Positions 1-11,413 of a stretch of 64,000 bases of DNA are shown here, in pieces; the first letter of the stretch is position 1; every line of letters begins with the position of its first letter. This DNA comes from Poa pratensis. Taxonomy: Eukaryota > Streptophyta > Magnoliopsida > Poales > Poaceae. The notes below the pieces were generated by a model that was not told the origin of the DNA, ran no database searches, and saw nothing but the letters and a program-made list of their open reading frames with translations. The stretch covers positions 56,624,330-56,688,329 of the forward strand of contig CAMZMU010000040.1 in assembly GCA_947311845.1 (NCBI GenBank), given 5' to 3'. The translations under genes were made by a program, and so were the position numbers.

Positions 1-803
1 ATCTGGCCGATCGAAATTGCAAAGTTGCCACTACTACGTTAGTCGCTCATTAATTTTGCCACTTTGCCTCTTCACAGTTAGTTTTTCTCGGTTTTTGCTA
101 TTATGTCCCTTTCTCATTTTTTATCTCACTGATTAGCTGGACTAACATGTCATTAGTTCAACAAATTCAGAGTAGTTCACCACATCACGATGTCTACAGT
201 CGGCCGCATAACGGCTGCGGTGTGTACAATGGAATTTTCACTTGGAGGTCAGCGTCATGATCTCATTCCCAAGCATGTGCTGCCCTCTTTGCGCCTCTCG
301 TCCTGTAAGCAGCTCGGCCTCCTTGCTTCTGCTCTTTTCGGTCCCGTCGACAGTGTGGGTTGAGCGGAGTTGAATGTGCTTCGTGTAACAATGAGGCATG
401 AATCTCAAATCAAAAAAGGGTGGATAAGCCAGGGACGTCGCCCGTGCTATAAAGGGATGGATATTGCTCATACAAGGACATAATCTATAGCCATGTGTCC
501 TCCAAAAAACTTGTGTTTGTCCCAGAAATTTCTTAAAACAGTTAAACATGAACCTTAGTCTGGTTGGGTAAAAAGGCAATATATTTCAGGTCTTCTATTT
601 TTATGAAGACAACTCATGGATGTGAGAAATGCACTGAAATGAGAACTGGCAAAAATTCATCCAAAACAATGGCTATTATGTCCTGCGCAAAATTCATTCT
701 GCATGTTCACACTATGAACCAATCAACACATTTTCACTAATTAGGTTACAGTCAGAATATGTACCAAATGATCAAACTCCAGAAACACACTTGGAACATT
801 CAA
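1..803. other. Region downstream of the WRKY gene, no gene seen
   Basis: This stretch lies 3' of the minus-strand WRKY gene. I see no ORF with a recognisable domain and no clear transposon ends. A 113-codon minus-strand ORF at 238-579 has no recognisable motif and is not called. Part of the stretch should hold the WRKY 3' UTR and polyadenylation site, which I cannot place. Confidence 0.4.
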
Positions 804-3800
804 CTAGTTAATCTGCTCCCTGTTCTTCACAGGAGACGTTGAAGCACTCGTGGAGCCTGACGGTGCCAGCGACGGCTGCAAGAGCATCTTGCCGTTCGAA
901 CTACTCTGCGCCACTGCCATCGTCGATGGTGAAGACAAAGAAAGTGCCAGCAACGACGAAGAGCACGCCGCGGACGGCCCCAGCCCGAGGTGCTCCCCCA
1001 CTCGAGCCCCTTGCCCCCTCCTGCCGGCTTGCCGACGTACGACGTGATGGCGGCCGCGAGGGCCGTGTGGAAGCCCGGATCCGACGAGATCGCCTTCGCG
1101 ATCGTGTCGGTTAGCACGCTCGGCGGAGCTGCCGTGGCCGTGCCACCGCCGCTGCTCGCTGAACGCCTATGCTGCGCCGGCTGGTAGAGCGACGTTGAGC
1201 CTTGTTGCCTTCCATGGATGCTGCGCAGCGCAGCAGCTCCGAACGAGCTATTGCCAGCGCCACTGTAGGACGCGCTGGACGATGATCCATAGCTCTGGTA
1301 CCCAGCGACGGCCGGCCACGCGGTCGCCCCGGGCTGACTGCTCGGCCCGCCCGAGCCGGAGAAGGAGAAGCTCGTGGAAGGGTACCTACTAGTGGTGCTG
1401 TGAGAGCCTGTGAAGTTTGAGGAGAACCTGTTGCTGAGGGAGAACCCCTGCGAGCTGGCCGGGGTGAGGTCAAGGGTGATGGTAGGGTATGACGGGTTGG
1501 CGGTGATGGACGCGGCTGGGAGGAAGAACGGCCGGGAACCGCCCAGATGCAGGTTGGACCCGTCGGCCGCTGGCGCCGAGAGGCCGAAGCTGAGGCCTGA
1601 GGCGGCACCGGAGAAGCTGCCGAGCGAGGTGGAGGAGCCGGAGGTGAGCATGGACGCGGCGGCGGAGGTGGTGGAGGCCATGGCGGCGGCGGAGGCGGAG
1701 AGCGGGTGGTTGTGGGCGCCCTCGTAGGTGGTGATCAGGATCGACATGTCATCTGAGCATCTTTGCACCTGCAAAATATGTGCGTACATGGTGAGCACAG
1801 ATCTAGTGGATCCTCAGTGATGGGTTACTGCGTCGAGATGAGCACGGAAATGTAAAGCAGCTTTGGTTAGTTGATTTTAATACCAGTCACATTTGAAAAG
1901 CCTTCTGATCATGCATCGCATGTCTCGTAGCAATACAACCGATATACTGGAAGTTACACCAATATAAGTACATTTGAAATTTAATAATTTAGAATTTAGA
2001 AAACTTAGGATCTGAAACATTCAAATTTTCTGGTCTTGGGGGAATTCCAAATTTTGGTAGGACGTGCAATATGTTTGTGAGATGATTTTGAAAGGCTTGG
2101 TTGAGATGAGTAGCCCATTTTGCAGCGTCGGCCCAGCCCAAACGCAACCATGGGTCATGGAGTTTCCAAAGCGCAGCACCTCAGTGATTCCAGGCTCGAA
2201 CATTCTAAACCCCGGTTGGTCACTGGCATGTGGGACAGGGAGAGACCGTACCGATTTGATTAGATCACCAAAAACCTGCGCGAGCGGCGCCGCCCGGAAG
2301 CGGCCGGAACGGGAGAAGCCGCCGGGGAAGCGAGAGGAGGGAGTCCGAGCAGGCAGGTGCAGGCCGGCTTCACGCACCCCTCTCGTCCCCTACCCGCCAT
2401 GCTCCTGGCCCTCGTGACCAGGTCAGGCTCCGATCTCCGATCCCTCGCGCTCTATCGGAATTGATTTTTTTCTTGAGAGTGGTTGCAGTTGAGTTTTGAT
2501 ACGAGCGTGCATTGCTTTGAGTTTTTTGGGTAATGATGATAAGTTCGTGGGAGTGCGACCTAAGCGCCTAATTTAGTTCGCTAGTTGCAAGCTGCAACCT
2601 GTAACTCATGGACTAAATGTAGGATTCTGCAAACCGGGCTGAATTTGCTTTGAGAGTGCCAAGTAGAAACGGAATAATGTTGAACGAGCAACCAGCGATT
2701 AGTGAACCTAATGTGTGGTCGTAAGAGACATGAAATTTGGGTATTATTACTGTCAGCTGATACATATATATGGATCATGCGTCCTGCACATACCTGCTTC
2801 CGGACGGGGCATCCTGCCGCGACGGTGCACCGGTAGTAGGCTCGCGGGCACGGGTTCCCCTTGGATATCTTCTGACCATACTTCCTCCACTGGCACCCGT
2901 CATTCATCTGATCAACACCAACAACACACAACATACATCATTTCCATCTCATTTAGGAGCATACTAATTATTTAGGATGGCGAACTTTCAACATTAATTA
3001 GGATCGAGTAACATTTGCTAAGATACTTGTGTGTGTTTGTACGTACCGTTGGTGTGTCGCACCTTGCCCTCACCGAGACCCTGGCCTTCTTGGCCATTGT
3101 CTGAGGAGCCACCTCATCCTCGATCTCCCCGCCGCTGCCTCCCCTCGAGTTCTTCAGCGCTTTGCTGCTCGGCAGCCACTGCGCCGTCTCAGGGGCAGCG
3201 TCCTCCTTCGCAGCCTCCTCCGAGCTGCCTTCAGGGCTCAATATTAGCACATCCAGCTGCCCCTTCATCTCACGATCACCAACTCGGCTCTCGGATAGTC
3301 CAAGAGAGATGCCACTTTCTCCGCCTTTGGTTTCTGCAACGGTGTTGCTCTTCTCTTCCATGTTGTACCTGCTTGTGCTCGTTCCAAGGCTCAACGAGAC
3401 GAAACCGGGCTCCTCCGGCGAGCCTGCGAGGTTCTTGCCACGTTCTTGGTGGAGAACATCGAATTGCTTTTGAAGAGATCGATGGTCCTCTACCATCCGT
3501 GATAGTATCGTCTTGAGCTTTTCGTTCTCCTTTCTTACTTCACCCATCTCTGCCCTTGTGGATGCAATCTTGTCTTGTAAAGCCTGAATCCATCAAAACA
3601 CACCAATGATACCCATTAGTCATTTGTCTATGATCCAAATCACATATGATAATGGCTAGTTGTCTTGGGGTACATGCACATAAGTACTAGTAAGTACAGG
3701 ATACTAATTAGTATTTGAATACCTACGAACAAGGATAAAACAACAGGAAGATATACATCGCTAATAGATGTAGGTGCCCTTTTCATGAATCAGGTTGGGA

Positions 3801-4276
3801 AATTTCATGGTTGGAGCTGGATCCTCCCATGCATACAGCCTACTAAGAAAATACCGTACAAGACAAGGTGTGGACAAGTCCATTTCTTTCTTCAGCCACA
3901 TGTTTTGACTGATCTATATAGACCAAAGTTTGTGGTCCCTAATAATGGACACCTGATTGATTTTGACATAGAATTTATCTCCAAGACACTTCTCAGTTTG
4001 GGCATGAGCACATAATGCATGTCACCAAAGAATAGCCGCATATATATCTGAAATAGATCTCCCTAACTTCCATGGATCAGGAACCACAACCCAGAAGAGA
4101 GAAACTCAGCCAAGTCTTAACTCCCATCACCATACTTATCCAAAAGAAAAAATTCTCTGAAAAAATCGAACTATTTGAAGCATAAAGGCAAAAAATAAGG
4201 AGAACTCAAATCAGTTACAAACCTCGTCTTTCAACCGCTCTTCACGGCTGCCAAGCTGCCTCTCTCCCTTCATCAT
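804..4276 (-). CDS. WRKY72-like: WRKY group IIb (WRKY72/61 type) transcription factor, four exons, frameshift in last exon
   Basis: Predicted nuclear DNA-binding protein of W-box promoters (family knowledge). Exons on the minus strand: 4276-4223, 3583-3047, 2907-2794, 1768-804. All introns are GT-AG and the first three exons join in phase 0. Exon 2 gives a coiled coil (residues about 30-65) and the basic [10 protein letters not shown] block. Exon 3 holds WRKYGQK (204-210) and cysteines 224 and 230; exon 4 completes the finger with H254 and H256 (C-X5-C-X23-H-X-H). The intron lies just before the VQR of the finger, as in group IIb. The tail has the [10 protein letters not shown] and [10 protein letters not shown] blocks. 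Near 995-999 (C5 on the plus strand) one base is missing: the original frame stops early at 827 with a basic nonsense tail, while the family-like tail (starting WGEHLGLG) continues in the next frame to 804. With one base added the protein is about 556 aa. The start is the first ATG after an in-frame TAG and gives a short N-terminus usual for this clade. Confidence 0.88.
1769..2793 (-). other. WRKY intron 3 with an embedded GC-rich exon-like segment
   Basis: This intron sits between the two halves of the zinc finger. About 2050-2470 is much more GC-rich than its flanks. On the plus strand it holds a short open segment ending in an ATG-led stretch at about 2399-2421 followed by GTCAGG, which looks like a first exon plus donor site. 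It may be a captured gene fragment, as in Pack-MULEs, but I see no terminal inverted repeats or target duplication to prove it. Confidence 0.35.
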
Positions 4277-4397
4277 CTCTCCCTTGGACAGAAGACCAGC
4301 TATCTCTCTTTGGAGCAAGGCAAACGTCCTTCTTTTCTTCCTCTCCTTTAGCTAGCCTTCCAACCCTTTCTCTCCTCCTACCAGCCTTATCACGGCG

Positions 4398-4405
4398 TAT
4401 ATATA
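4398..4405 (-). promoter_or_regulatory. Candidate TATA box of the WRKY gene
   Basis: TATATATA lies about 120 bp upstream of the chosen ATG at 4276, in a purine/pyrimidine-asymmetric leader. The motif is palindromic, so strand is assigned only from context. Confidence 0.45.
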
Positions 4406-7276
4406 AAGGCAGCTAGACCATGGCCTGGATCTTTCTACTTCTCTTCTCTTCTCCTGTTTGAACTAGATTTAGCATAAATAAAAGCCGTATCCCGGGCGCT
4501 TACCTACGTTGATTAGGCAGTCAGCATCAGAAATGTCAAACACAGCCGCACTCTTTGGTGACCTGCAGAGTAAAAGAAAGATATATATGGCGGAGACGAC
4601 TGAGATTTATGTGGAGTTCAACGTGCGCAACATGCTGTGGTTGTTGTTGGGGGGCCAGCCAGTTATAAGATGCTCATCCAGACTGTGTACGTACGTTGTA
4701 CGCGGGCGCGTCTGGCCGAACGAGCGAGTCCAACAACGTTAATGTAGCTCCCCACGAGTCGTCGTCGTCGCTGGCCTATTATAGGAGACTGTCTTCACGC
4801 AAGGAATCGCTTTCAGATTAAATTTCAATTCTGTAGGGCCATTAATTCGGTAGAAGATACTCTGTCATAATCGCTCGTTAGATTTTTCTTGACAATTCAG
4901 AAGTATTATCCCTTGTTTGAGGCAGATCAACGCAGATTAGCAGCTAGCAGTATTATTATTTGGTAAAGTAGAGAGCTACAAGCCCGCAATACGTCTCTTA
5001 TTCCGTACTGAAATTTGGTTGGCGTAGAGGATAAGTGTACCATATGCTGTGAGCTGATTTTCCGTTGAACGTTCGATTAGGATGATTCTAGTACATCACG
5101 CATTAGATTCTCAAGAAAATAAGTTGGTTTCCTTGTTGATTTTATGTAATAACACAAAAAAGAAAAAGATGTCAGAGAAAAAGGAATTGGATACCTGAAT
5201 CATCAGAAAAAAGAAACTATTAGATGCATTCTAGCTAGCTAGATCTGTCATAAAAAACTGGGATATTCCATGCAAAGCTTGGACCATTAGTAGATACTTC
5301 TCCTAGATCCAAGATTTCCCCTTCCATAGGTACTAGTGGACTACGTGCGTGGAATTCTTCGAGAAAACAAAATATCAACACACTAATCAAATGCAAGACC
5401 ATTGACCTTAATCATAGCTAATCTCATGTAAATTTAAGAAGGAGTATGATCCAAAGTTAAGTGTACCATTTGCCTGGATTACCGTGTGAGTAGCTCAGCT
5501 TGGGTGGTCTTTGAGATTCTGGCTGCCTCTTTCGGGTGATCCCATCGGTGCTTTACTGGAGGTACAGATCATGGATTCAGTCCCACCATTAATTTTTGGA
5601 TCCCAATGCGTTGAAACCTTCATTTTCTATTGCATACTTGCCCTTTATGCATGGTTCTCATCGTCCATTAGCAACAGAGTGGGATTCATACGCTAAAATC
5701 CTCAATAATTGCATTCAGTTTCTACCCAGCTAGAGAAGATTAACATTTTCTCTGTTAATCTATGTGTAATTTATTTTCCATTTGGGAGCTGTAGTGACGT
5801 TCAAGTTTAGCGTTTGAATTTGTGTGCACAAGCCGAACTTTGCACACTAGCGTGTTAGGTAGCTCAGAGATTAAAATTTACAGCAAATTCAAGAAGTAGG
5901 TAGAACCATGATTTGTTTTACAGTATAGTTTCCACCGAACAGTATGTGTGTGATGGGTCTTTTCAGTTTGATCCTCTTCTATTTTTCCTGAAGAAATTGA
6001 GGGACTTTTTTTTTTCTAGGTAACAGGTGGCATTAATAAGTCAATACATTTGTTAGTTGGATATTTCTGTTAACCACCAGTATCAGTTGATTAAGTCTTA
6101 AGTCTCTGTTTTTTCTTATCTCTGCCTGTGCATATATACTTGTTTGACTTAAGAAGAAAACATAACTTGCAAGCTGTTAAAACATGCAAAATTGGCACTG
6201 TGATAGTACATGCATGCGTGTGTATGGATCAGAAGTCAACTCTTTTGTTTTTTGTGTTTTTTTTTAGAACCCCAAGTCATGTTATCCTAAGGTTAGAGGT
6301 GAACATGTTGATTAGCTGTTACGATCAGCAACAGCCGGACCTGTACTACTAATTTTGTCTGTTACCATGTTCAATTGAATGCAGGCTCATCATTTAAGTT
6401 GACTATATTTTGTTGTTTCCATTTTTTATGTGTGTGACTTCACCGAGTATCTAACTATCAACGATAATCTATTTATATTCTTACGGTTTGGTGTCATGTG
6501 TGACCTGCAGAACCTAGACGTTATGTGTGCACATGAAACGAGGGACTATGTTGCATCTGCAAATTAACCCCAGTCTGCAGTTCTAAGGGAATAATTGCAT
6601 TTTTCTTGGCAATATATATTAACATGATAAAACCATGATTCATGAGACACGTGCATGTAGCTAGAAAAAAGAGTAAGATGTTAGGTCAGTATTGTGCATA
6701 GATATGACGAAATGTATACACAAAGTTCGGTTGCTTGTTCAGATGCAGCAAATGCAATTTTGCAAGCTACCTTTTCTACACATGGTCTCAAATGGAAGCA
6801 AGAGGTATACATGATAGAGTCAAATGGTTTTAGTGATATCCATATTGCAAAACACTGCTACTCTGGAATGGTGACATGGAACTGATCATCATATCAGAAA
6901 GTGTACATATATATATGGCGAGGCTAGAAGGAGCTAGCCTACCTAGCTTAGATGATCTTAATAAAATATTTGTTTAGGTCACCAAGAGTTTGGCAAGTAG
7001 AACGCATACGGTAGTTGGGTCAATAGAGGACAGATCAATCACACGAGCACAATGACAAGACAGAAAGAACGACCATGTCATTAAATTTATTTACCTCATT
7101 CATGTGCTAGCAGCGATCAGAAAGAAGCTTCACCTTGACGTCGTACCCATGTCATGCTAGCTGTGCCTTTGTTGGCTTCAAAACATGGAAGTCCGAGCCC
7201 TTCAACAATACCGTCAAAGTGGAAAAAACTTAAATGTGTATCAAATATGAAGGATCTAGTGTGTATTTACTTTTTC
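4406..7276. other. WRKY upstream region, no gene seen
   Basis: About 2.9 kb of AT-rich DNA between the WRKY promoter and the LINE pair. It contains only short ORFs (about 60-77 codons) without domains. I see no convincing transposon ends. It probably carries the distal WRKY promoter. Confidence 0.4.
7194..7223 (+). repeat. 30-bp direct repeat, left copy (right copy 11453-11482)
   Basis: The segment beginning CCGAGCCCTTCAAC is repeated at 11453-11482 with one mismatch (A/G). The copies flank the nested LINEs. With the insertions removed they would lie about 137 bp apart, so this is a pre-existing local duplication and not a product of the LINEs. Confidence 0.7.
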
Positions 7277-7291
7277 ATCATGGAAAAAACT

Positions 7292-10200
7292 GACAAGCTA
7301 GGATTAATATGTTCAATGCCCATATTGCTAACTGGGATATGCAAGAAATCCATCGCTCGGGGGCGAGATATACTTGGACTAATAGACGTCTAAACCCAGT
7401 TAGATGTGTCCTTGACAGAGTTTTTATGTCGTCTGACCAGGAAGCCCTTATGCCGCTAACTACCCTTGTAGCCGAGACCAGCCTAGGCTCTGACCACACG
7501 CCTCTTATCCTGGACACTGGCGAGGGCGCCCCTGTCCGGAGCAATCGGTTTTTCTTTGAAACTGGGTGGTTTGAAATGCCAGAATTCCATCAATTCATGC
7601 TAAACTCTTGGGAGAGTCTAGCGCAGAAGGTAGGAGGCAGAGATATTATCGATTGGTGGAACTTCATGATCGGTGGGACGCGGCAAAAGCTGAGGGGCTA
7701 GAGTCGCAACTTGGGCAAGGACTCCAAGGAGAAAAAAGTGGCTCTCCTCGAGGCTATCCAGGACATCGATAGGAAAGGGGATTCCACGGGTCTGGAGGAT
7801 GACGAGTGGGCCTATCGTTATCACCTAGAGGATCAGCTTCTTCAAATCTATAGACTGGAAGAAGAGTATTGGCGGCAACGGGGCCGTATTAGATGGGCGC
7901 TCCAGGGGGACGCCAACACGGCTTACTTTCATGCTATTGCGAACGGGAAACGCCGTAGATGTAACATCTCCTCCCTGACTAAGGCGGATGGTACTGTGCT
8001 CTCGGGGAAAACGGAGCTGGAGGAACACATCTATGACTTTTATAGGGAGTTGTTGGGCTCAACTTCCCCGCGACACTGTGGTTTGGCGCAGAACACCTAG
8101 GGGGTGAACATGCGCGCGACTCAGGCAGATAATGACCTGCTCGCGATCACCTTTAGTGAAACTGAGCTGGAAAATTTAGTGAAGGAGATGAAATCAGATA
8201 CTGCCCCTGGGCCGGATGGGTTTCCGGTGCCGTTTTTTAAGAAGTGCTGGCCTCTCATCAAGCATGGTCTACTTCACATTCTTAACGATTTCATCCTAGG
8301 GAGGATTGACATCTCGCGGCTCAACTTTGGGGTGTTGACGCTGATCCCGAAGATGCAAGGGGCGGAAAGTATCTCTCAGTTCCGCCCCATTGCCCTCATT
8401 AACGTGGTTTTTAAGGTCATTTCCAAGGCATTTGCGACTAGGTTGGATCCTATTGCGCACAGAATAATCAGCCCCAACCAGACTGCCTTCATTAAGGGCC
8501 GCTTTATCTTAGATGGGGCTCTTGCTCTCCATGAGATTGTGCACGAGCTAAAGAGCAAGAAGCTGGGGGGCATCTTGCTCAAACTAGACTTCGAAAAGGC
8601 GTACGATAGGGTCAATTGGGACTTCTTGGTTGAGGTGCTCCGTAGAAAAGGTTTCGAGGCCGGCTTTGTTCATCGGATCTTTCAGCTGGTTTCTGGGGGG
8701 GCAAACCGCTATCTCCATTAACGGAGAAATGGGCCCTTTCTTTCGCAACAAGCGCGGGTGCGCCAAGGGGACCCCCTATCGCCTCTGTTGTTTAATTTCA
8801 TTGCTGAGGGTCTATCTGCTATGCTGTCTGCGGCAAACTCGGCTGGGCATATTCACGGGGTTGTACCGCATCTGGTTCCAGGGGGAATCACTCACCTCCA
8901 GTACGCGGATGATACCATCATTCTGATTCAGAACAATGCCCTGGACAATGCTAACCTTAAATTCCTGCTTATGTGTTTTGAAAACATGTCGGGACTAAAA
9001 ATAAATTACCACAAGAGTGAGGTCTTTGTTTTAGACCAGCAACCCGAAGAGTGTATCAGTGTAGCTCGGCAGTTGAACTGCAAACTCGGCTCCTTCCCCT
9101 TTATCTACCTTGGGCTGCCGATTTCAGACAAGAAACTCACAGCGGAACAGTGGGCCTTCCTAATTCAGAAGCTTGCGGACAGAGTCGAACCCTGGATTGG
9201 TAGGTTCCTTTCCTCAGGGGTAGACTAGTTTTATCCAATTCCTGCCTTGCCAGTTTGCCTATGTTTTCCATGGGACTTTTTCTTCTTGGGGAAGGGGTTC
9301 ATGCCCAGTTTGACTCTCACAGATCTCGCTTCTTTTGGGAAGGATCGGGTACCAAGAGGAAATATCATATGGTTAACTGGCCAGCTATGTGTAGACCTAA
9401 AGATTGTGGAGGCCTTGGCCTGCTGAACTCCCGACAAATGAATGTTGCCCTGATGCTCAAGTGGATATGGAAAATCTATCAAATGGATAACTCTATCTGG
9501 GCACTTATCATCCGTGCCAAGTACACGCCGTCTGGAGACATTTTCACGAGCTCGGACCGAGAGGGGGTCGCAGTTCTGGAAAAGCCTCCACAAGATTAAG
9601 CACCTTTTCAAACTTGGCGCTAGACATGCGGTTCGCAATGGGCAGAAAACACAGTTTTGGAGGGACTGGTGGACTGGGGAGGGCCCTTTGTGCCATCGGT
9701 TTCCTCGTCTCTTCAGTGTGTGCGAGGACGAGTCTATTTCAGTTGCTCGAGCGGTTAATGGTGATTGTCGTTTTAGAAGATCACTAGACGAGGCAGGTTT
9801 TAACCAATGGATTGAGCTAGTTGAGGTTATCAACACGGTCAACCTGGTTGATGAGCATGATAGGGTCTCTTGGACTTTGGAGGCGACGGGCGCCTTCTCT
9901 GTCAATTCCATATATAGAAAGTTGACCGCAGGTGCGTCGGTGGCTCACTTCCAAGAAGTTTGGAAGGCCAGGATCCCTCTCAAAATTAGAATTTTCTCCT
10001 GGCAACTTATCCTTGACTGTTTACCGTCTGGCTCTCAGCTTGCCACAAGGCAGGGGCCTTCCGATGGCAAGTGTGCCTTGTGCGGGGAAGTTGAGGATGC
10101 CGCTCATATATTCTTTCGCTGCTCACCTACTGTTTTTATGTGGGCGGTCCTTCGTCAGACTCTGGGTGTGACTGGTGCCCGCAGAATTTTGCACAATTCT

Positions 10201-11398
10201 TTGCTATTTTGAACACATTTTCGGGTCGGGCTCGCAAACTTATTTGGCTTGTTTTTCTAGCCCAAGCTTGGGCGCTTTGGACTGTGAGAAACAAACTTAC
10301 TATCGAGCGAAAGTGTGTTAATCACCCAGCCGACATCATATACAAATCCATGATTTTTATGCAGGCATGGATCCCTCCTCTCAAGCATCTGGACAAGGAG
10401 GGCGCAAGATGGCTGGTCGCAAAGTTAGGGAGCTACACTCGCTTGTCTTCCGAGCAGGACCGGATGATCTACTTCTTCTACCTATAGTTCTTTAGCTTCC
10501 CTTTATGTTGGCTAAGCTGTATGCCGCAACACTTGTTTCATTTGGCTAAGCTGTACGCCGCAGCATTGTATCCGTATTGAACCTCGCTGTCTTTGTTAAC
10601 TCAAAGTTGGGCATCTGCCTTTTATCTAAAAAAACTGACAAGCTGCCAGGGGTACAGCTCATCCCGGCACGGGCAGTTCCTTTGGGTGGATCTGGGATGT
10701 GAGGAGAGTTTACTCATCCCGTTCGTCCTACACGGCGTTTTTGGGGGTCCATGGCCATGGCCGGCGCTCCGCCATTAGGCGATCCAGAGCTCCCTCCAAG
10801 TGCAAAGTCTTCTTGTGGCTTGCCCTACGCGGGCGCTGTTGGACAGCCGACCAGCTCGCTCGACGGAATCTCCCTCGGCCTAGTGCCTGCCCCCTGTGCG
10901 ACCAGGTGGAGGAGAGTATTGATCACCTTCTGGTGGGGTGCGTCTTCTCACGGGAGGTCTGGACGAAAATGCTGCCTCGGTTGGGAATTCCCCGGTTGGA
11001 CCCCAGGGGCTGATGAGACCTTGGAAGGGTGGTTTGCTCCAGGACCACGTCGAGGAGAGACCGCATGGACCTGTGGACGGCCCTAGCCCTCGTGGCATGG
11101 ACGTTGTGGAACCACCGAAACGACATTGTTTTGAAGGCGCCACACCGTCAGTCGGTAGGATTCTAGAGTCGATTAGGGTAGAGGGAGAAACCTGGCGAGT
11201 CGCCAGTCTCTTCAGAGGTAGCCTAGGTCAGGCGGAGCGGTGGAGGTTTCGCGAGTAGTCCGCTAGGTTTTTAGGTTACGAGCTGCTACGGCAGTGTGTT
11301 GCGCGCTCGGCGTCTGTGCCAGCCCGCGTTGTAATTCGGCCGCCTGGCCTCCTCTTCTATGAAAACTGATATGCCTTCCAGGGCATATCCTTGAAAAA
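7292..11398 (+). mobile_element. Outer 5'-truncated LINE, split by a second LINE
   Basis: Only the 3' end remains: 7292-7299 plus 10645-11398. About 10780-11010 encodes the C-terminal zf-RVT domain, with SKCKVFLWLALRGRCWT and a CPLC...HLLVGC zinc-binding pattern, and a frameshifted tail follows (WTLWNHRND). The 15-base target duplication ATCATGGAAAAAACT is found at 7277-7291 and 11399-11413, exactly flanking the pair. The element is non-LTR, integrated by target-primed reverse transcription, and dead because it lacks endonuclease and reverse transcriptase. Confidence 0.8.
7300..10628 (+). mobile_element. Inner LINE (endonuclease-RT-zf-RVT), 5' truncated, inactivated
   Basis: Begins inside the C-terminal APE-type endonuclease (SDHTPL near 7490). 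Then come the RT connector (WALQGDANTAYFHAI, about 7900), RT blocks (GPDGFP, FRPIALINV, LDFEKAYDRVNW) and the catalytic YADD at about 8903-8914, followed by thumb and zf-RVT (CALCGEVEDAAHIFFRC, about 10075-10125). A stop at 7699-7701 and several indels break the frame: one extra G in the G7 run at 8695-8701 and one missing G near 8757-8760, just before RQGDPLSPLLF. A 16-base target duplication AAAAAACTGACAAGCT lies at 7284-7299 and 10629-10644; it covers the outer element's left duplication and its first 8 bases, which proves nesting. Confidence 0.9.
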
Positions 11399-11413
11399 AT
11401 CATGGAAAAAACT

